From positions 1 to 64,000 of the forward strand of contig CAKQDH010000003.1 of NCBI GenBank assembly GCA_934229385.1: a DNA stretch of 64,000 bases, read 5' to 3'. Both the position numbers and the translations under genes were made by a program. This DNA comes from an uncultured Oenococcus sp. GTDB taxonomy: Bacteria; Bacillota; Bacilli; Lactobacillales; Lactobacillaceae. The notes beneath the pieces are model-generated. The model was not told the DNA's origin. It searched no databases and worked only from the letters and a program-made list of their open reading frames with translations. Shown piece by piece: positions 46,895 to 55,695 of the stretch. Position 1 is the stretch's first letter; each line of letters begins with the position of its first letter.

Positions 46895-47597
46895 TTTTGC
46901 TTTCACTAAATGCTTTAAATTCATAATCTTAATTTTTAGTTTATTTTAAAATATTTTTTAACCAAATAGTTTCATTTTAAGTAAAAAGTTTAAGCTTAAG
47001 TTTTTAATAATTCTCTATTGAATTTTTTAATATTCAAAATAAAGTAGTTAGTCTGAATATTTTTAATATATTAAGGTAAAAAATCACTTTAACAAGTCTC
47101 TCCAATTTTAATTAAAAAATTGATAAAAATTTTTGTGCAATTTTATACACTATAAACTTTTTTAAATAAAATGTTTTTGACATTCTAAAAATTAACGCAA
47201 AAAAATATCAATATTAATTAAATCAATAATTTTAGTAGCTTTAAATAAACATTTAGATAAATAATTTCTCAAAATAAATACATAAATCTTAATATACTAA
47301 AAGTTAATACAGATTTTAAACATGATATCAGCTTTTTTAAGTAACAAGAAGACCCTCATCAAATTAATTTTTAAGCTTATTTAGAAATTCATTAAAATTA
47401 TTATTTTTATACTTTAACGTCTATAATTCTTTACTAGTTTTATTTTAATAATTTTTTTCTTGATAATAAATGTCTGAAAAGTTTTCTACTTTATCTCTAT
47501 ATAAATTTTGCTAATATTTTTTTATAATTCAAAATTAAAATAAAGCTTTTTCTTTAGAAACCTAGTTGAAAAGTTTCAAAAAAGAATACTTTAAGGT
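46895..47597. other. Gene-free AT-rich region
   Basis: About 700 AT-rich bases without a credible reading frame. No tRNA, structured RNA or terminator was recognised, except that minus-strand GGAGAG near 47095 precedes only short frames. It leads into the SOS-box palindrome. Confidence 0.45.
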
Positions 47598-47637
47598 AAA
47601 ATAATATATACGAACATAAGTTCGTATATATTATTTT
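47598..47637. promoter_or_regulatory. Perfect SOS box inside a 40-base palindrome
   Basis: CGAACATAAGTTCG at 47611-47624 fits the gram-positive LexA operator CGAAC-N4-GTTCG exactly. It is the centre of a perfect inverted repeat with 18-base arms (47598-47615 and 47620-47637) around ATAA. A possible -10 TATATT is at 47627-47632, placed like that of the umuC promoter (operator directly before the -10), but no good -35 is seen. The same structure could act as a bidirectional terminator, since it ends in T5. Confidence 0.75.
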
Positions 47638-47687
47638 TCATAGATAATAAAAACAAATTAGAATTTTTATTTACAGGGAAAACACTA

Positions 47688-47870
47688 ATGATGAAAAAAA
47701 TAACTAATGCTAATTTTTTAATAAATATTTTAATTATTTTATTATTTGTAGCTGTTTTAACTGCTACAGATCCTCTTTCAATAATAACAGGTGATATTTT
47801 AATTTTCCTTTTAATCTTTAATAAAGATAACAAATTAAAGCAAATTAAAAAAAGTAAAAAAAGAAAATAA
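47688..47870 (+). CDS. Small membrane protein, 60 aa, downstream of an SOS box
   Basis: A 60-residue protein with a hydrophobic core of one or two helices (about residues 9-27 and 32-44) and a strongly basic C-terminal tail ending KKSKKRK. The ATG at 47688 lies eight bases after AGGGA (47675-47679), and the perfect SOS box lies 64 bases upstream, so it may be DNA-damage-induced. In other bacteria small hydrophobic SOS peptides act as membrane toxins or division inhibitors; whether this one does is inference. I do not recognise its family. A minus-strand frame over the same DNA is not believed. Confidence 0.45.
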   Translation: MMKKITNANFLINILIILLFVAVLTATDPLSIITGDILIFLLIFNKDNKLKQIKKSKKRK

Positions 47871-48048
47871 CGTTCTTATAAATCCGATATCTAATTAATT
47901 AAAATTAATAATTGGTTTAATTAAATATGAATGCAACACGGCTAATAAAAATTAAAAATTTTTAATAAAAAAAATTAGAACAAAACTCCAAAAAGAAAAA
48001 GAAGTATAAACAAACCCTCTCAAACCAAAAAATATTAAAGTAATAAGC
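47871..48048. other. Intergenic region, no feature seen
   Basis: AT-rich spacer between the SOS-box small protein and the converging minus-strand genes. No clear structure. Confidence 0.4.
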
Positions 48049-48177
48049 CTAACAAGAAACAAACAAATTAAACATTCCTTTTAAAAGCAATAAATAGCTT
48101 TCAGCTAAATAAAACATTGTAAAAATTGAGACAATAAAAAAAGAAAGGATAATAATATCCTTTAACAGATACTTCAT
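48049..48177 (-). CDS. Possible small membrane protein, 42 aa
   Basis: A 42-codon frame starting MKYLLKDIIILSFFIVS and ending NLFVSC, almost wholly hydrophobic, with one long or two short helices. A ribosome-binding-like AGGAAAAAGAG lies just before the ATG, and the gene would follow the 112-residue gene by 34 bases on the same strand. Against it: a terminator-like hairpin (48144-48163) lies inside its first codons. It is either a translated small protein or a terminator region that happens to be open. Confidence 0.3.
   Translation of the reverse strand: MKYLLKDIIILSFFIVSIFTMFYLAESYLLLLKGMFNLFVSC
48133..48163 (-). terminator. Terminator-like hairpin after the 112-aa gene
   Basis: AAAGGATA (48144-48151) and TATCCTTT (48156-48163) are perfectly complementary around four bases. 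Read on the minus strand the stem is followed by CTTTTTTTATTG, a good U-tract, 48 bases past the stop of the 112-residue gene. Confidence 0.55.
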
Positions 48178-48211
48178 ATTCTCTTTTTCCTATGAGATTA
48201 ACCTTTCTCTA

Positions 48212-48550
48212 TTAAAATAAACTTTCTATTGTATCTGTACTAATTTTTATTTTACCAACTTGCTTGCTATCAATCTTTAAATCAGAAAAGCCTTGAACAC
48301 TTTCTCCGTTTATTTCAGATTTTTTTCTAAAAAGAATAGAAACTATATTATTAGCAATTTTTTTTGTTTTATTAAAATCTTTAGATTTTACAGAATTTTC
48401 TAGCTCTCTTGCTTGTTTAAGCAAAACACTAACAGTTTTTAATGCATTCTCATTAACATTTTTTATCACTTTATTTTTAAGATCTTGGTCAAGTTTTTTC
48501 AATGAAGAATTTAAATTTTGAGATTCTTTTTTTAACCTATCAATATTCAT
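48212..48550 (-). CDS. Hypothetical helical protein, 112 aa
   Basis: Unknown function. The first 80 residues are a Lys/Asn/Leu-rich helical bundle or coiled coil (DRLKKESQNLNSSLKKLDQ and following), and the last 30 residues look like two beta strands (VGKIKISTDTIESLF). There is no signal peptide, membrane helix or cysteine. It converges on the SOS-box small protein gene and may form an operon with the possible 42-residue membrane protein. The start ATG has no strong ribosome-binding site (AAGGTT). Confidence 0.5.
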   Translation of the reverse strand: MNIDRLKKESQNLNSSLKKLDQDLKNKVIKNVNENALKTVSVLLKQARELENSVKSKDFNKTKKIANNIVSILFRKKSEINGESVQGFSDLKIDSKQVGKIKISTDTIESLF

Positions 48551-48725
48551 AACAAAACCTTATTATTTTTTCCTAAATTAAAATTAAACTTTACATTTAC
48601 TTATCTACTTAATAATTATAACAATATTTAAATTACTATAACCTATCAAACTAAGAAAATATTTTTATCTACTGCCCCTTTTTCAAATGAATTTAAAACA
48701 AATTCAACCATATTTTTAATAAATG

Positions 48726-48769
48726 CAAAATAAAAACTGACAATTTAATTTTCAAAAAACAAATTGTCA
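48726..48769 (-). terminator. Rho-independent terminator after the ribonucleotide reductase gene
   Basis: TGACAATTT (48738-48746) and AAATTGTCA (48761-48769) form a nine-base stem; on the minus strand it is followed by GTTTTTATTTTG. It lies about 23 bases past the reductase stop codon. Confidence 0.7.
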
Positions 48770-48791
48770 ATTTTTCAATTACCTTCCTACT

Positions 48792-51044
48792 TTATCTTAT
48801 AGGACATGCACCATTATCACAATCGCTCTGATCGACTATTTCTGCTCCCTTTACATCAAGGTTATTGTTTTGTTCAGCAAATACTTGTGCAACGTTATCA
48901 TGAATTTTTTGTACATAATTATTATATTTCTCTTGAGATATCGGCTCTTTTGGCATTTGTTTGAACCCACTTCCTATATAAGGAAGAAGTGACGTTGATT
49001 TAGTAATAAACCTATACTGTTTCATTAAGGGAGCAATTTGATCTCCTTCTTTTTTAGGCTGGAAAGTTACCGTACAACTAACTGCGTTATCTGACCAATA
49101 AGTTTGCAAAAATGCTTGAGTAGCAAATTGCTCGCCAATTGAAACAGTACCCGCAGACGCAAATTCTTTATCATCTGCATGAGGAGCTCTTTGAGGGAAT
49201 TCAACAACCATTGTATGTTTAGTATAAAGGTCAGGTTCAATATGATAACCACAAGCCCTTAATGCTGGAATTAGAGGATCCGAATCTTGAAAACGAATTC
49301 TTTGAATCATATAACCAGCGTAGCGAAAATGCATTCCCTCAGAAACTCCAGCTAGTTTAGCTACAGTTCCTGATGGTTTAACAGTAGTATGTTTAATAGA
49401 TGGATTACAATGTAATTCTTTTGCATAATTTTTATCAGTTTTTACAACTAAATTATAAAAACTGTCTACAGCCTTAGCAACACGTTTATCAAAAACTGGT
49501 TTCTTAATAGTTTCACCTGTTTGAGGATCAATTGCTTTTTTATACCCTAAAACAACTCGATTACCAAATTCATTTAAAATCCAGTCTTGAATTCCGGACA
49601 TTGAGATCCCAATTCGCCTATTATTTTCAATAACCTTACGAGAAATTTCCCAATCATAATTACTGAAAGTAACTCTTTTAGAAAAACGAGTAGCTAACCT
49701 AAAAGCTTCTTTGATATCGTAATTTTGTATCTTAGAAACATAGGGGAAAACATCAAACAAATTACAAGGCTCACCATTGGCAAGAGAAATCTCTCCACAA
49801 GGATTAGTACCTTCAACTTCAGGATCAATATTTTTCTGGTAGCCATCGATACCTCTTCCATAATTTTTTGATAGATCTAAGTTAACTATCCCGGGTTCAC
49901 CATTATGAAGAATAGAATCAGCAACAGGTTTATAATCTATAAATTTTGTATCAACAGCAACACTATTATTAGAAGCCCATCGATGATCAGCGAGTTGTTT
50001 TTGGTCTTGTTTCATAGTAATAAAATCATGATCATTAGCTGATCCTAATGCCAATTCAGCAGAACGCCTAACATTACCGGCAATTACCGTTTTTCCAATA
50101 AAATTACAAATATCAGTACAATCCACAGCCGTTAAATGATTATTTACATGATCATTTAAAAGCTTATTAATATCAAGTAACATATCAATTAAAGGCATAG
50201 GTCCAGAAGCAGTTCCTCCAAAACCTCTAATTTTAGCTCCCTTTGGCCTAATATTACTCATATCAAGTACTAAATTTTGTTTATTATTAGGATTTGTTTG
50301 TTTAAAATGAAGATCGATTAAATGTGCGTTAGCAGTTACCCAACCTTCACGAGAATCAGGTAATTTATAATAAACAGAATTATTTAAAGAATGAGATTTA
50401 AGGTAGCTATCCTTATCAATGGCACCAGCTTCTAATGACTCGTCATAAGAAGCACTTTCTTTATTAATAATAACTGTTAAATTAACTTTATTATCTACCA
50501 GAGGAATTTTTTGAATATTATTTGTAGTTACAGAAAAACCAACACCTCCACCCTTCATTAATTGATCAAAAGCAAAAGAAAAAGGCATGGAAACCGCATC
50601 TTGCTGAGGGGTTAAATAAGGAGGGACAATATCACTATTCCCATAAGGTTGAGGATGGATAGAAATAAACCAACAATTATTTAAAGCATCACCATGATGA
50701 GCTTGATAATCAGTCCCAGAAATCCATAAATTTCTACCAGAAGGAGTAGCTGAAAGGCTATAAATTAAACGAAATAACTGTTTGGCTTCTTTTGTTAATT
50801 GAGTAATGACATAGGGATCAACATTTTTTTGATGAAGACGTGGATCCAGATTAATGTTTCCTTCGACTACTCGTTTAACTGTTTCATCCCAATTTTCAGT
50901 TCTTTCTTTATTAGGAAGCCAGCGAGCATAGGTTCGTTTATAAGTGACCCAACCAAGTCTTCCCCAATGAGGAGTTATTTCTTTTTTAGTCTTTTCTATA
51001 AAAGTGTCAGAAAGTGAGATTTTCGCAAGTTTTGTAGCTTGCAT
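48792..51044 (-). CDS. rtpR: Adenosylcobalamin-dependent ribonucleoside-triphosphate reductase (class II, monomeric)
   Basis: A 750-residue reductase closely following the Lactobacillus leichmannii enzyme, which makes deoxynucleoside triphosphates using adenosylcobalamin. WGRLGWVTYKRTYARWLP opens the protein. The five key cysteines are all present: one in NNCWFISI, two in TNPCGEISLANGEPCNLF (thiyl and redox-active), and the C-terminal pair in DCDNGACPIR. VGFSV, GGTASGPMPLI and NNRRIGISMSG are also conserved. The organism must therefore make or import B12. AGGAGGA precedes the ATG. No cobalamin riboswitch is seen before it. Confidence 0.97.
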   Translation of the reverse strand: MQATKLAKISLSDTFIEKTKKEITPHWGRLGWVTYKRTYARWLPNKERTENWDETVKRVVEGNINLDPRLHQKNVDPYVITQLTKEAKQLFRLIYSLSATPSGRNLWISGTDYQAHHGDALNNCWFISIHPQPYGNSDIVPPYLTPQQDAVSMPFSFAFDQLMKGGGVGFSVTTNNIQKIPLVDNKVNLTVIINKESASYDESLEAGAIDKDSYLKSHSLNNSVYYKLPDSREGWVTANAHLIDLHFKQTNPNNKQNLVLDMSNIRPKGAKIRGFGGTASGPMPLIDMLLDINKLLNDHVNNHLTAVDCTDICNFIGKTVIAGNVRRSAELALGSANDHDFITMKQDQKQLADHRWASNNSVAVDTKFIDYKPVADSILHNGEPGIVNLDLSKNYGRGIDGYQKNIDPEVEGTNPCGEISLANGEPCNLFDVFPYVSKIQNYDIKEAFRLATRFSKRVTFSNYDWEISRKVIENNRRIGISMSGIQDWILNEFGNRVVLGYKKAIDPQTGETIKKPVFDKRVAKAVDSFYNLVVKTDKNYAKELHCNPSIKHTTVKPSGTVAKLAGVSEGMHFRYAGYMIQRIRFQDSDPLIPALRACGYHIEPDLYTKHTMVVEFPQRAPHADDKEFASAGTVSIGEQFATQAFLQTYWSDNAVSCTVTFQPKKEGDQIAPLMKQYRFITKSTSLLPYIGSGFKQMPKEPISQEKYNNYVQKIHDNVAQVFAEQNNNLDVKGAEIVDQSDCDNGACPIR

Positions 51045-51384
51045 AATTATTCCTCCTTTTTCATATCCAGATTCTATTTATTCTTTCTATACCGTTGATA
51101 TTATCCCTAATAAAGAACTTTTATATACAAAAACAAATAGTTTATTAGGACAATTACTCATTATGATACTCCATCCATAACTAGATTCAAATCAAAAAAA
51201 TCATTAAATTTTATCTCAATCCGTGGTATAGGAGACAAAATAAGAAATAAAAAAAATTTAAATTTTTTTATTGCCATTTAATTATATTTTTTAAAAAAAT
51301 AATAACGTTAAACAACAAAAATATAAATAACATTTTAATATTTAGAGGAACTAAAAAAATCTCTATAAAATGATTCCACTCAAC
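51045..51384 (-). other. Leader of the ribonucleotide reductase gene
   Basis: About 340 bases. CCTAATAAA (51106-51114) and TTTATTAGG (51141-51149) form a nine-base inverted repeat 26 bases apart, about 60-105 bases before the start, and may be a leader stem or a regulator site. I looked for an NrdR box (ACAC-type palindrome) and for the B12-box GCCACTG and found neither. Confidence 0.4.
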
Positions 51385-52161
51385 CTAAAAATTCTTGTAA
51401 GCTTTTAATTTTGTCAAATCAGGTTTTAAAAAATTAAATTTATCAAAACCATCTCTTTTAAAAGTTTTCATTAAAAGATGGTCATATTTTCTAAAAGAAA
51501 CTATTGGTAATTGATAACCAAAACTTCCGTTTTGGTTAAAACGATTTACTACCAAATCAATAATTTCTCTAATTATAATAGTCATAGCCATAAATTTATA
51601 CGTAAGTTTAAAACGCTTATTAAAATATTCATCTGGCATCTTAAAAGTATTTTCTTTTTCTTCTAACGTTGGATCAAGTTCAAATAGCATCATTAAAGAA
51701 GGTAGCATTAACTCTCTTTTATTATCTTTCCCGTAAAAAATTGGGGTAATTTTACTTGCTACCCAAACTTGATTAAAAATAAAAGGTTTAATTATTTTAT
51801 AGTAAATTTGATCTAACAGCCAACTCACAAATTCAGGATATTGGTTTCTATACTTAAAAGGGAATTCCTTGATAAAATCAAAATTAAAAACCATACTTAG
51901 ATAAGCTGCTTTATTTTGTTTAATATCTATACTATGTTTTTTACCATCATCCTTATAAATAATATTAGATAATCTGCCAGCTTCTTTTAGCCTCTTATTT
52001 TTAAGAGAAGTCAAAGTAATTTCTTTATATAATTTATTATACTGATCCTGACTAAAAATATTGTAAGGAATAAAAGCGTTGGTTAAAACTTGGTTTTTAT
52101 TATTTTTATACTTTTTTAAAAGTTTATTATCTATTTTTTTCCATGCAATCTCTAATCCCAT
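51385..52161 (-). CDS. Hypothetical protein, 258 aa
   Basis: I do not recognise this protein. It is soluble by composition, basic, and has no signal peptide; aromatic residues are frequent (YRNQYPEFVSWLLDQIYYKI near residues 120-140). A hydrophobic stretch TYKFMAMTIIIREIIDLVV near residues 190-210 could be a buried helix. The last part (LPIVSFRKYDHLLMKTFKRDG) looks ordered. No cysteines. Its neighbours (rtpR, another unknown gene on the same strand) give no clear role. Confidence 0.55.
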   Translation of the reverse strand: MGLEIAWKKIDNKLLKKYKNNKNQVLTNAFIPYNIFSQDQYNKLYKEITLTSLKNKRLKEAGRLSNIIYKDDGKKHSIDIKQNKAAYLSMVFNFDFIKEFPFKYRNQYPEFVSWLLDQIYYKIIKPFIFNQVWVASKITPIFYGKDNKRELMLPSLMMLFELDPTLEEKENTFKMPDEYFNKRFKLTYKFMAMTIIIREIIDLVVNRFNQNGSFGYQLPIVSFRKYDHLLMKTFKRDGFDKFNFLKPDLTKLKAYKNF

Positions 52162-52443
52162 ATAATTTATTGCCTATTTAAAAAAACTGTTATTTACTTC
52201 TAAAAGTTTATAACCTTTATATATTTTATATTTATTTAATAGATTATTAATATAACAAAATATAAATTTTTAGTAATATTTTTTATATTTATTACTAATG
52301 ATATATTAATTAACTAATTTTTAGTTAATTTTAGTACAAAAAAACACGTTTTTTCTTTCATATTTAAAACAAATACACGAAAAAACTGCCTACAAAATGT
52401 TATTAAATAAACTAATAAAAATTTAATTATAAAAGCAAGGCTC

Positions 52444-52989
52444 TTATCTTATAATTATGTTAATTAGGTCTTTTTCATCAATATTCTTTCCAAAATTAAC
52501 TTTAAACCCTGTCTGCTGCTCGTATTCATCAATAATTTCTGGAGATTCAGAAAGAATTTCATCACTAGTAGTATTTCCCTTAACAGTTTGATATCCACCA
52601 AGGGTTTTTATCTGATATTGGTAAACAAAATTTTCTTTTTTTAAAAAACTTATTTTCTTTGTTTTTTGGTTTGCTAGTCCCTTAAAAACCTGTTCATTAA
52701 ATTCATTTACTAAAAGTTGTTTACGACTAAACTTAGCCATTAACTCATTTTCTTTTTGTAAAGAAATAGCTTCTTTAAGATTATCTTTAGTGATAAAATT
52801 TTTAAAATTTAAGCGAAAAACATTAATTTTGCCAGTTTTAGGATCCTCTTTAAAAATTGGTCTGCCAAAACGAACGGCAGCTAAACTATTTTTTGTCCCA
52901 ATTTTAGCTTGCCCATAAAGGCCTTTAGCTTGCTTAGATATATTTTTAGAAAAACCTTTAAAATTTTTTGTAAAATCTTCTAATGCCAT
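52444..52989 (-). CDS. Hypothetical protein, 181 aa
   Basis: Unknown function. The N-terminus (residues 1-40) is an amphipathic, Lys/Gly/Ala-rich segment (KGFSKNISKQAKGLYGQAK), the middle is helical (KDNLKEAISLQKENELMAKF), and the C-terminal half has a beta-rich part (FVYQYQIKTLGGYQTVKG) and an acidic stretch. There is no membrane helix or signal peptide. ATG follows AAGGAAAAG on the minus strand, a fair ribosome-binding site, supporting a real gene. Confidence 0.55.
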   Translation of the reverse strand: MALEDFTKNFKGFSKNISKQAKGLYGQAKIGTKNSLAAVRFGRPIFKEDPKTGKINVFRLNFKNFITKDNLKEAISLQKENELMAKFSRKQLLVNEFNEQVFKGLANQKTKKISFLKKENFVYQYQIKTLGGYQTVKGNTTSDEILSESPEIIDEYEQQTGFKVNFGKNIDEKDLINIIIR

Positions 52990-53274
52990 AATCTTTTCCT
53001 TAACCTAACTAAATAGAATCTATAATTTATTATACTTTATATTATTTTTAAAATTAATCCTATTAAATATTTTCCCAAACTTATATATATTTTACAAAAA
53101 ATATAACCAATAGATAGATTTTTAGGATATATTTATTATTCATCATCTAATAAAATTAAACTACGGTTTAATATTTACAAAATAAAAGATTAAAATAATA
53201 AATAAAATATTATAGGCTAAAACCAAGCTTTAATTAATCTTAACAACCCATTTAAGAACAGGAAATATAAACAA

Positions 53275-53775
53275 ATGTTATATAAAGCTTTCTATCAATC
53301 TCCTCTGGGAAAAATACTCCTTCTAGGTAATAAAGAGAATTTAATAGGTCTTTGGTTTGAAAAACAAAAATTTTTTGGAGCAAATTTCAGCCTAAAAAGA
53401 ATTATTAAAAAAAACACACCAGAACTTCAAAAAACTAAAATTTGGCTAGATAAATATTTTTCTGGTAAAAAGGTTGATACTAAAAATATTAATCTAAATC
53501 CTCAAACAACCCCTTTTAGAAAAAAAGTTTTTTCAATTCTAGAAAAAATTCCCTATGGTCATCAAACAACTTATAAAGAAATCGCAAAAAAATTATCCCC
53601 CAAAAAAGGAAAAAATAAACTTTATCCTCGAGCCATCGGGGGCGCCGTTGCTCATAACCCTATATCAATTTTCATCCCTTGTCATAGAGTAATTAGCACA
53701 AAAGGAGACCTTACTGGATATGCAGGAGGAATAAAAAGGAAAAAAAAATTAATGGAATTAGAAAATATTTCTTAG
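53275..53775 (+). CDS. ogt: Methylated-DNA-[protein]-cysteine S-methyltransferase
   Basis: A 166-residue DNA repair protein that moves the methyl group from O6-methylguanine to its own cysteine. The active site FIPCHRVIS is at about residues 132-140, preceded by the DNA-binding IPYGHQTTYKEIAKKL and RAIGGAVAHNPI with the arginine finger. Length is normal for Ogt. It lies alone, converging on the UbiB-like gene. No strong ribosome-binding site (AGGAAAT) precedes the ATG. Confidence 0.95.
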   Translation: MLYKAFYQSPLGKILLLGNKENLIGLWFEKQKFFGANFSLKRIIKKNTPELQKTKIWLDKYFSGKKVDTKNINLNPQTTPFRKKVFSILEKIPYGHQTTYKEIAKKLSPKKGKNKLYPRAIGGAVAHNPISIFIPCHRVISTKGDLTGYAGGIKRKKKLMELENIS

Positions 53776-53810
53776 AAAATAATTGCCACACCAAAAAATG
53801 TCTTAAGAAA

Positions 53811-55532
53811 CTATTTATATTTGCGGCGCCAACTTTTAAAGTAATGAAAAATATCACTAATAAATATAATTATTATTATCATAATTGATAAAATGTAACA
53901 AATTGTTCCTACTTTTCGAATAAAAGAATTTGTTTGTGAGCTTTGTAACAATATTGAAGAACTAATTATTAATGCCCCTAAAATAATACCTACTGTTAAA
54001 CGCACAATAATTTTTTCAATTCGATCTAAAATCTTATCATGATAACGTAAATTAAAGTTAATGGACCCATGACCACTCGTAAACATCTCTAACTGATTAA
54101 TAAGTTCTAAGGGAACACGTGGAAACTTTTTAATCGCTTGGAACAAAGAAAGGGCTTGATTCACAAACGAATTTTTCCATTCTCTATTTTCTATTAGATA
54201 TTGTCGAGTAAAAAATTGAGCAACACTAAGCATAGAAAGTTTAGGATCAAGTATTTGAACAATTCCTTCAAGTGTACTCAACCCTTTAAAAAGAAGAGTA
54301 ACTTGTCCAGGTATTTCTACATTATTGCGTCTACAAATAGCAATCATTTGATAAATCATTTTGGGAAAATCGGTTTGTCCAAAACTAGCCTGATAATATT
54401 TAGATAAAAAATCATCCAATTCAGAAAAAAAAAGTTCTTGATCCGTTTTTTCACTATAAGAAGAAATAGACAACATTTCTTGTTCTACTGACCTTGTGTC
54501 CTGAGCTGCAATTGCAATAAGAATATTAGCCAATTTATTACTTAAATCTGAAGAAATTTTACCCATTATACCAAAATCAAGAAAAACTAGCCGATAAGAT
54601 GGCATTCTTCGTTTTAATATCTTTTTCCTACTCCTAGATTTATCTTGTTTTTTAAACTCACTAACATTTGTAAGTAAAATATTCCCAGGATGAAGATCGC
54701 CATGAAAAAACCCATCTTGGAAAACTTGTTTAAAAAAATTTTTTATTAAAAGTCTGGCAATATATTTACGCTTTATTTTTATAAAATCTGGTTGTTCTTC
54801 TTTACCCTGAATTTGAGTTAGAAAACTTCTAATACTTTTCCCTGGCATTGACTGGTTTACCAGTACTCTAGAAGCAGAATATTTTTTATAAATTTTAGGG
54901 ACTCTAATAATACTAGAATGATCATTTAACTGGTAAAATCTTTCTCCATTAGAAATTTCTTCCTGTGTATTCAATTCTGTAAGTAAAGCTTGTTTAATTT
55001 GTTGGAGACTATCCTGTAAATCTAATACGTTAGAACCAGGAATAAATCGAAACCATTTTACCATTTCCCCAAAAAGAGAAAGATCAGATTTAACTTTTTT
55101 TTCAATTCCAGGATGTTGTACTTTAACAACAACTGATTGACCATTTTTTAGAACAGCGTGGTGAACCTGACCCATTGATGCTGACGCAAAAGGTTGTTTA
55201 TCAAAAGACTTATATACATCATTTATTTTTCTTTTTGTTTCATTTTCAATGATTTTTTTAACTTTGTTAAAACTATCTGGAGGCGTATTATCTTGTAACT
55301 GACTAAAAGCTTTAATAAAATTAGAGGGAACCAAATCTGGACGAGTTGCAAAAAATTGTCCAATTTTAATAAAGGTGGGGCCTAATTTTTCAAAAGCCTT
55401 ACATATTTCTTCGGGATTTTGAAAATGCCTTAGATTAGACAAAACATGATAATTACGAAAAGTTTTTATAATATAAAAAATTCTTTGACGGCTTTGTTTG
55501 TTTGCTATTAAAAATGGTCTTTTTGAAATCAT
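53811..55532 (-). CDS. AarF/UbiB (ABC1) family atypical kinase
   Basis: A 573-residue ABC1/UbiB-type protein. The family signature is present: FEKLGPTFIKIGQFFATRPDL (the K-x-G-Q motif), ASMGQVHHAVLKNGQSVVVKVQHPG (ATP loop and lysine), FFHGDLHPGNILL and LVFLDFGIMGKIS (catalytic-loop and metal Asp). Two C-terminal membrane helices (about residues 508-530 and 540-560) anchor it. UbiB proteins support isoprenoid quinone handling; in lactobacilli without quinone synthesis the role is unclear. Standing alone, no operon partner is seen. Confidence 0.9.
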   Translation of the reverse strand: MISKRPFLIANKQSRQRIFYIIKTFRNYHVLSNLRHFQNPEEICKAFEKLGPTFIKIGQFFATRPDLVPSNFIKAFSQLQDNTPPDSFNKVKKIIENETKRKINDVYKSFDKQPFASASMGQVHHAVLKNGQSVVVKVQHPGIEKKVKSDLSLFGEMVKWFRFIPGSNVLDLQDSLQQIKQALLTELNTQEEISNGERFYQLNDHSSIIRVPKIYKKYSASRVLVNQSMPGKSIRSFLTQIQGKEEQPDFIKIKRKYIARLLIKNFFKQVFQDGFFHGDLHPGNILLTNVSEFKKQDKSRSRKKILKRRMPSYRLVFLDFGIMGKISSDLSNKLANILIAIAAQDTRSVEQEMLSISSYSEKTDQELFFSELDDFLSKYYQASFGQTDFPKMIYQMIAICRRNNVEIPGQVTLLFKGLSTLEGIVQILDPKLSMLSVAQFFTRQYLIENREWKNSFVNQALSLFQAIKKFPRVPLELINQLEMFTSGHGSINFNLRYHDKILDRIEKIIVRLTVGIILGALIISSSILLQSSQTNSFIRKVGTICYILSIMIIIIIFISDIFHYFKSWRRKYK

Positions 55533-55695
55533 TAAACTATCCTTATTATTTATAATAAAACAATTTCAAATTTTAAATTCATTAATTAATCAATCAAAAT
55601 ATTTTTTTATTTTCAATTTTTTAAAAATATTTTATTAAAATGACTGATAATATAAATGTAAGTAAAAAGAAGTGATTAGAAAATAAGGAGTTATA

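Noticed and set aside
47591..47833. 80-codon minus-strand frame across the SOS box
   Set aside because: No ribosome-binding site; it runs through the palindrome and overlaps the better supported plus-strand small protein.
51045..51384. Cobalamin riboswitch or NrdR box before the B12-dependent reductase gene
   Set aside because: The conserved B12-box GCCACTG and an ACAC-type NrdR palindrome were looked for and not found; only a nine-base inverted repeat is present.
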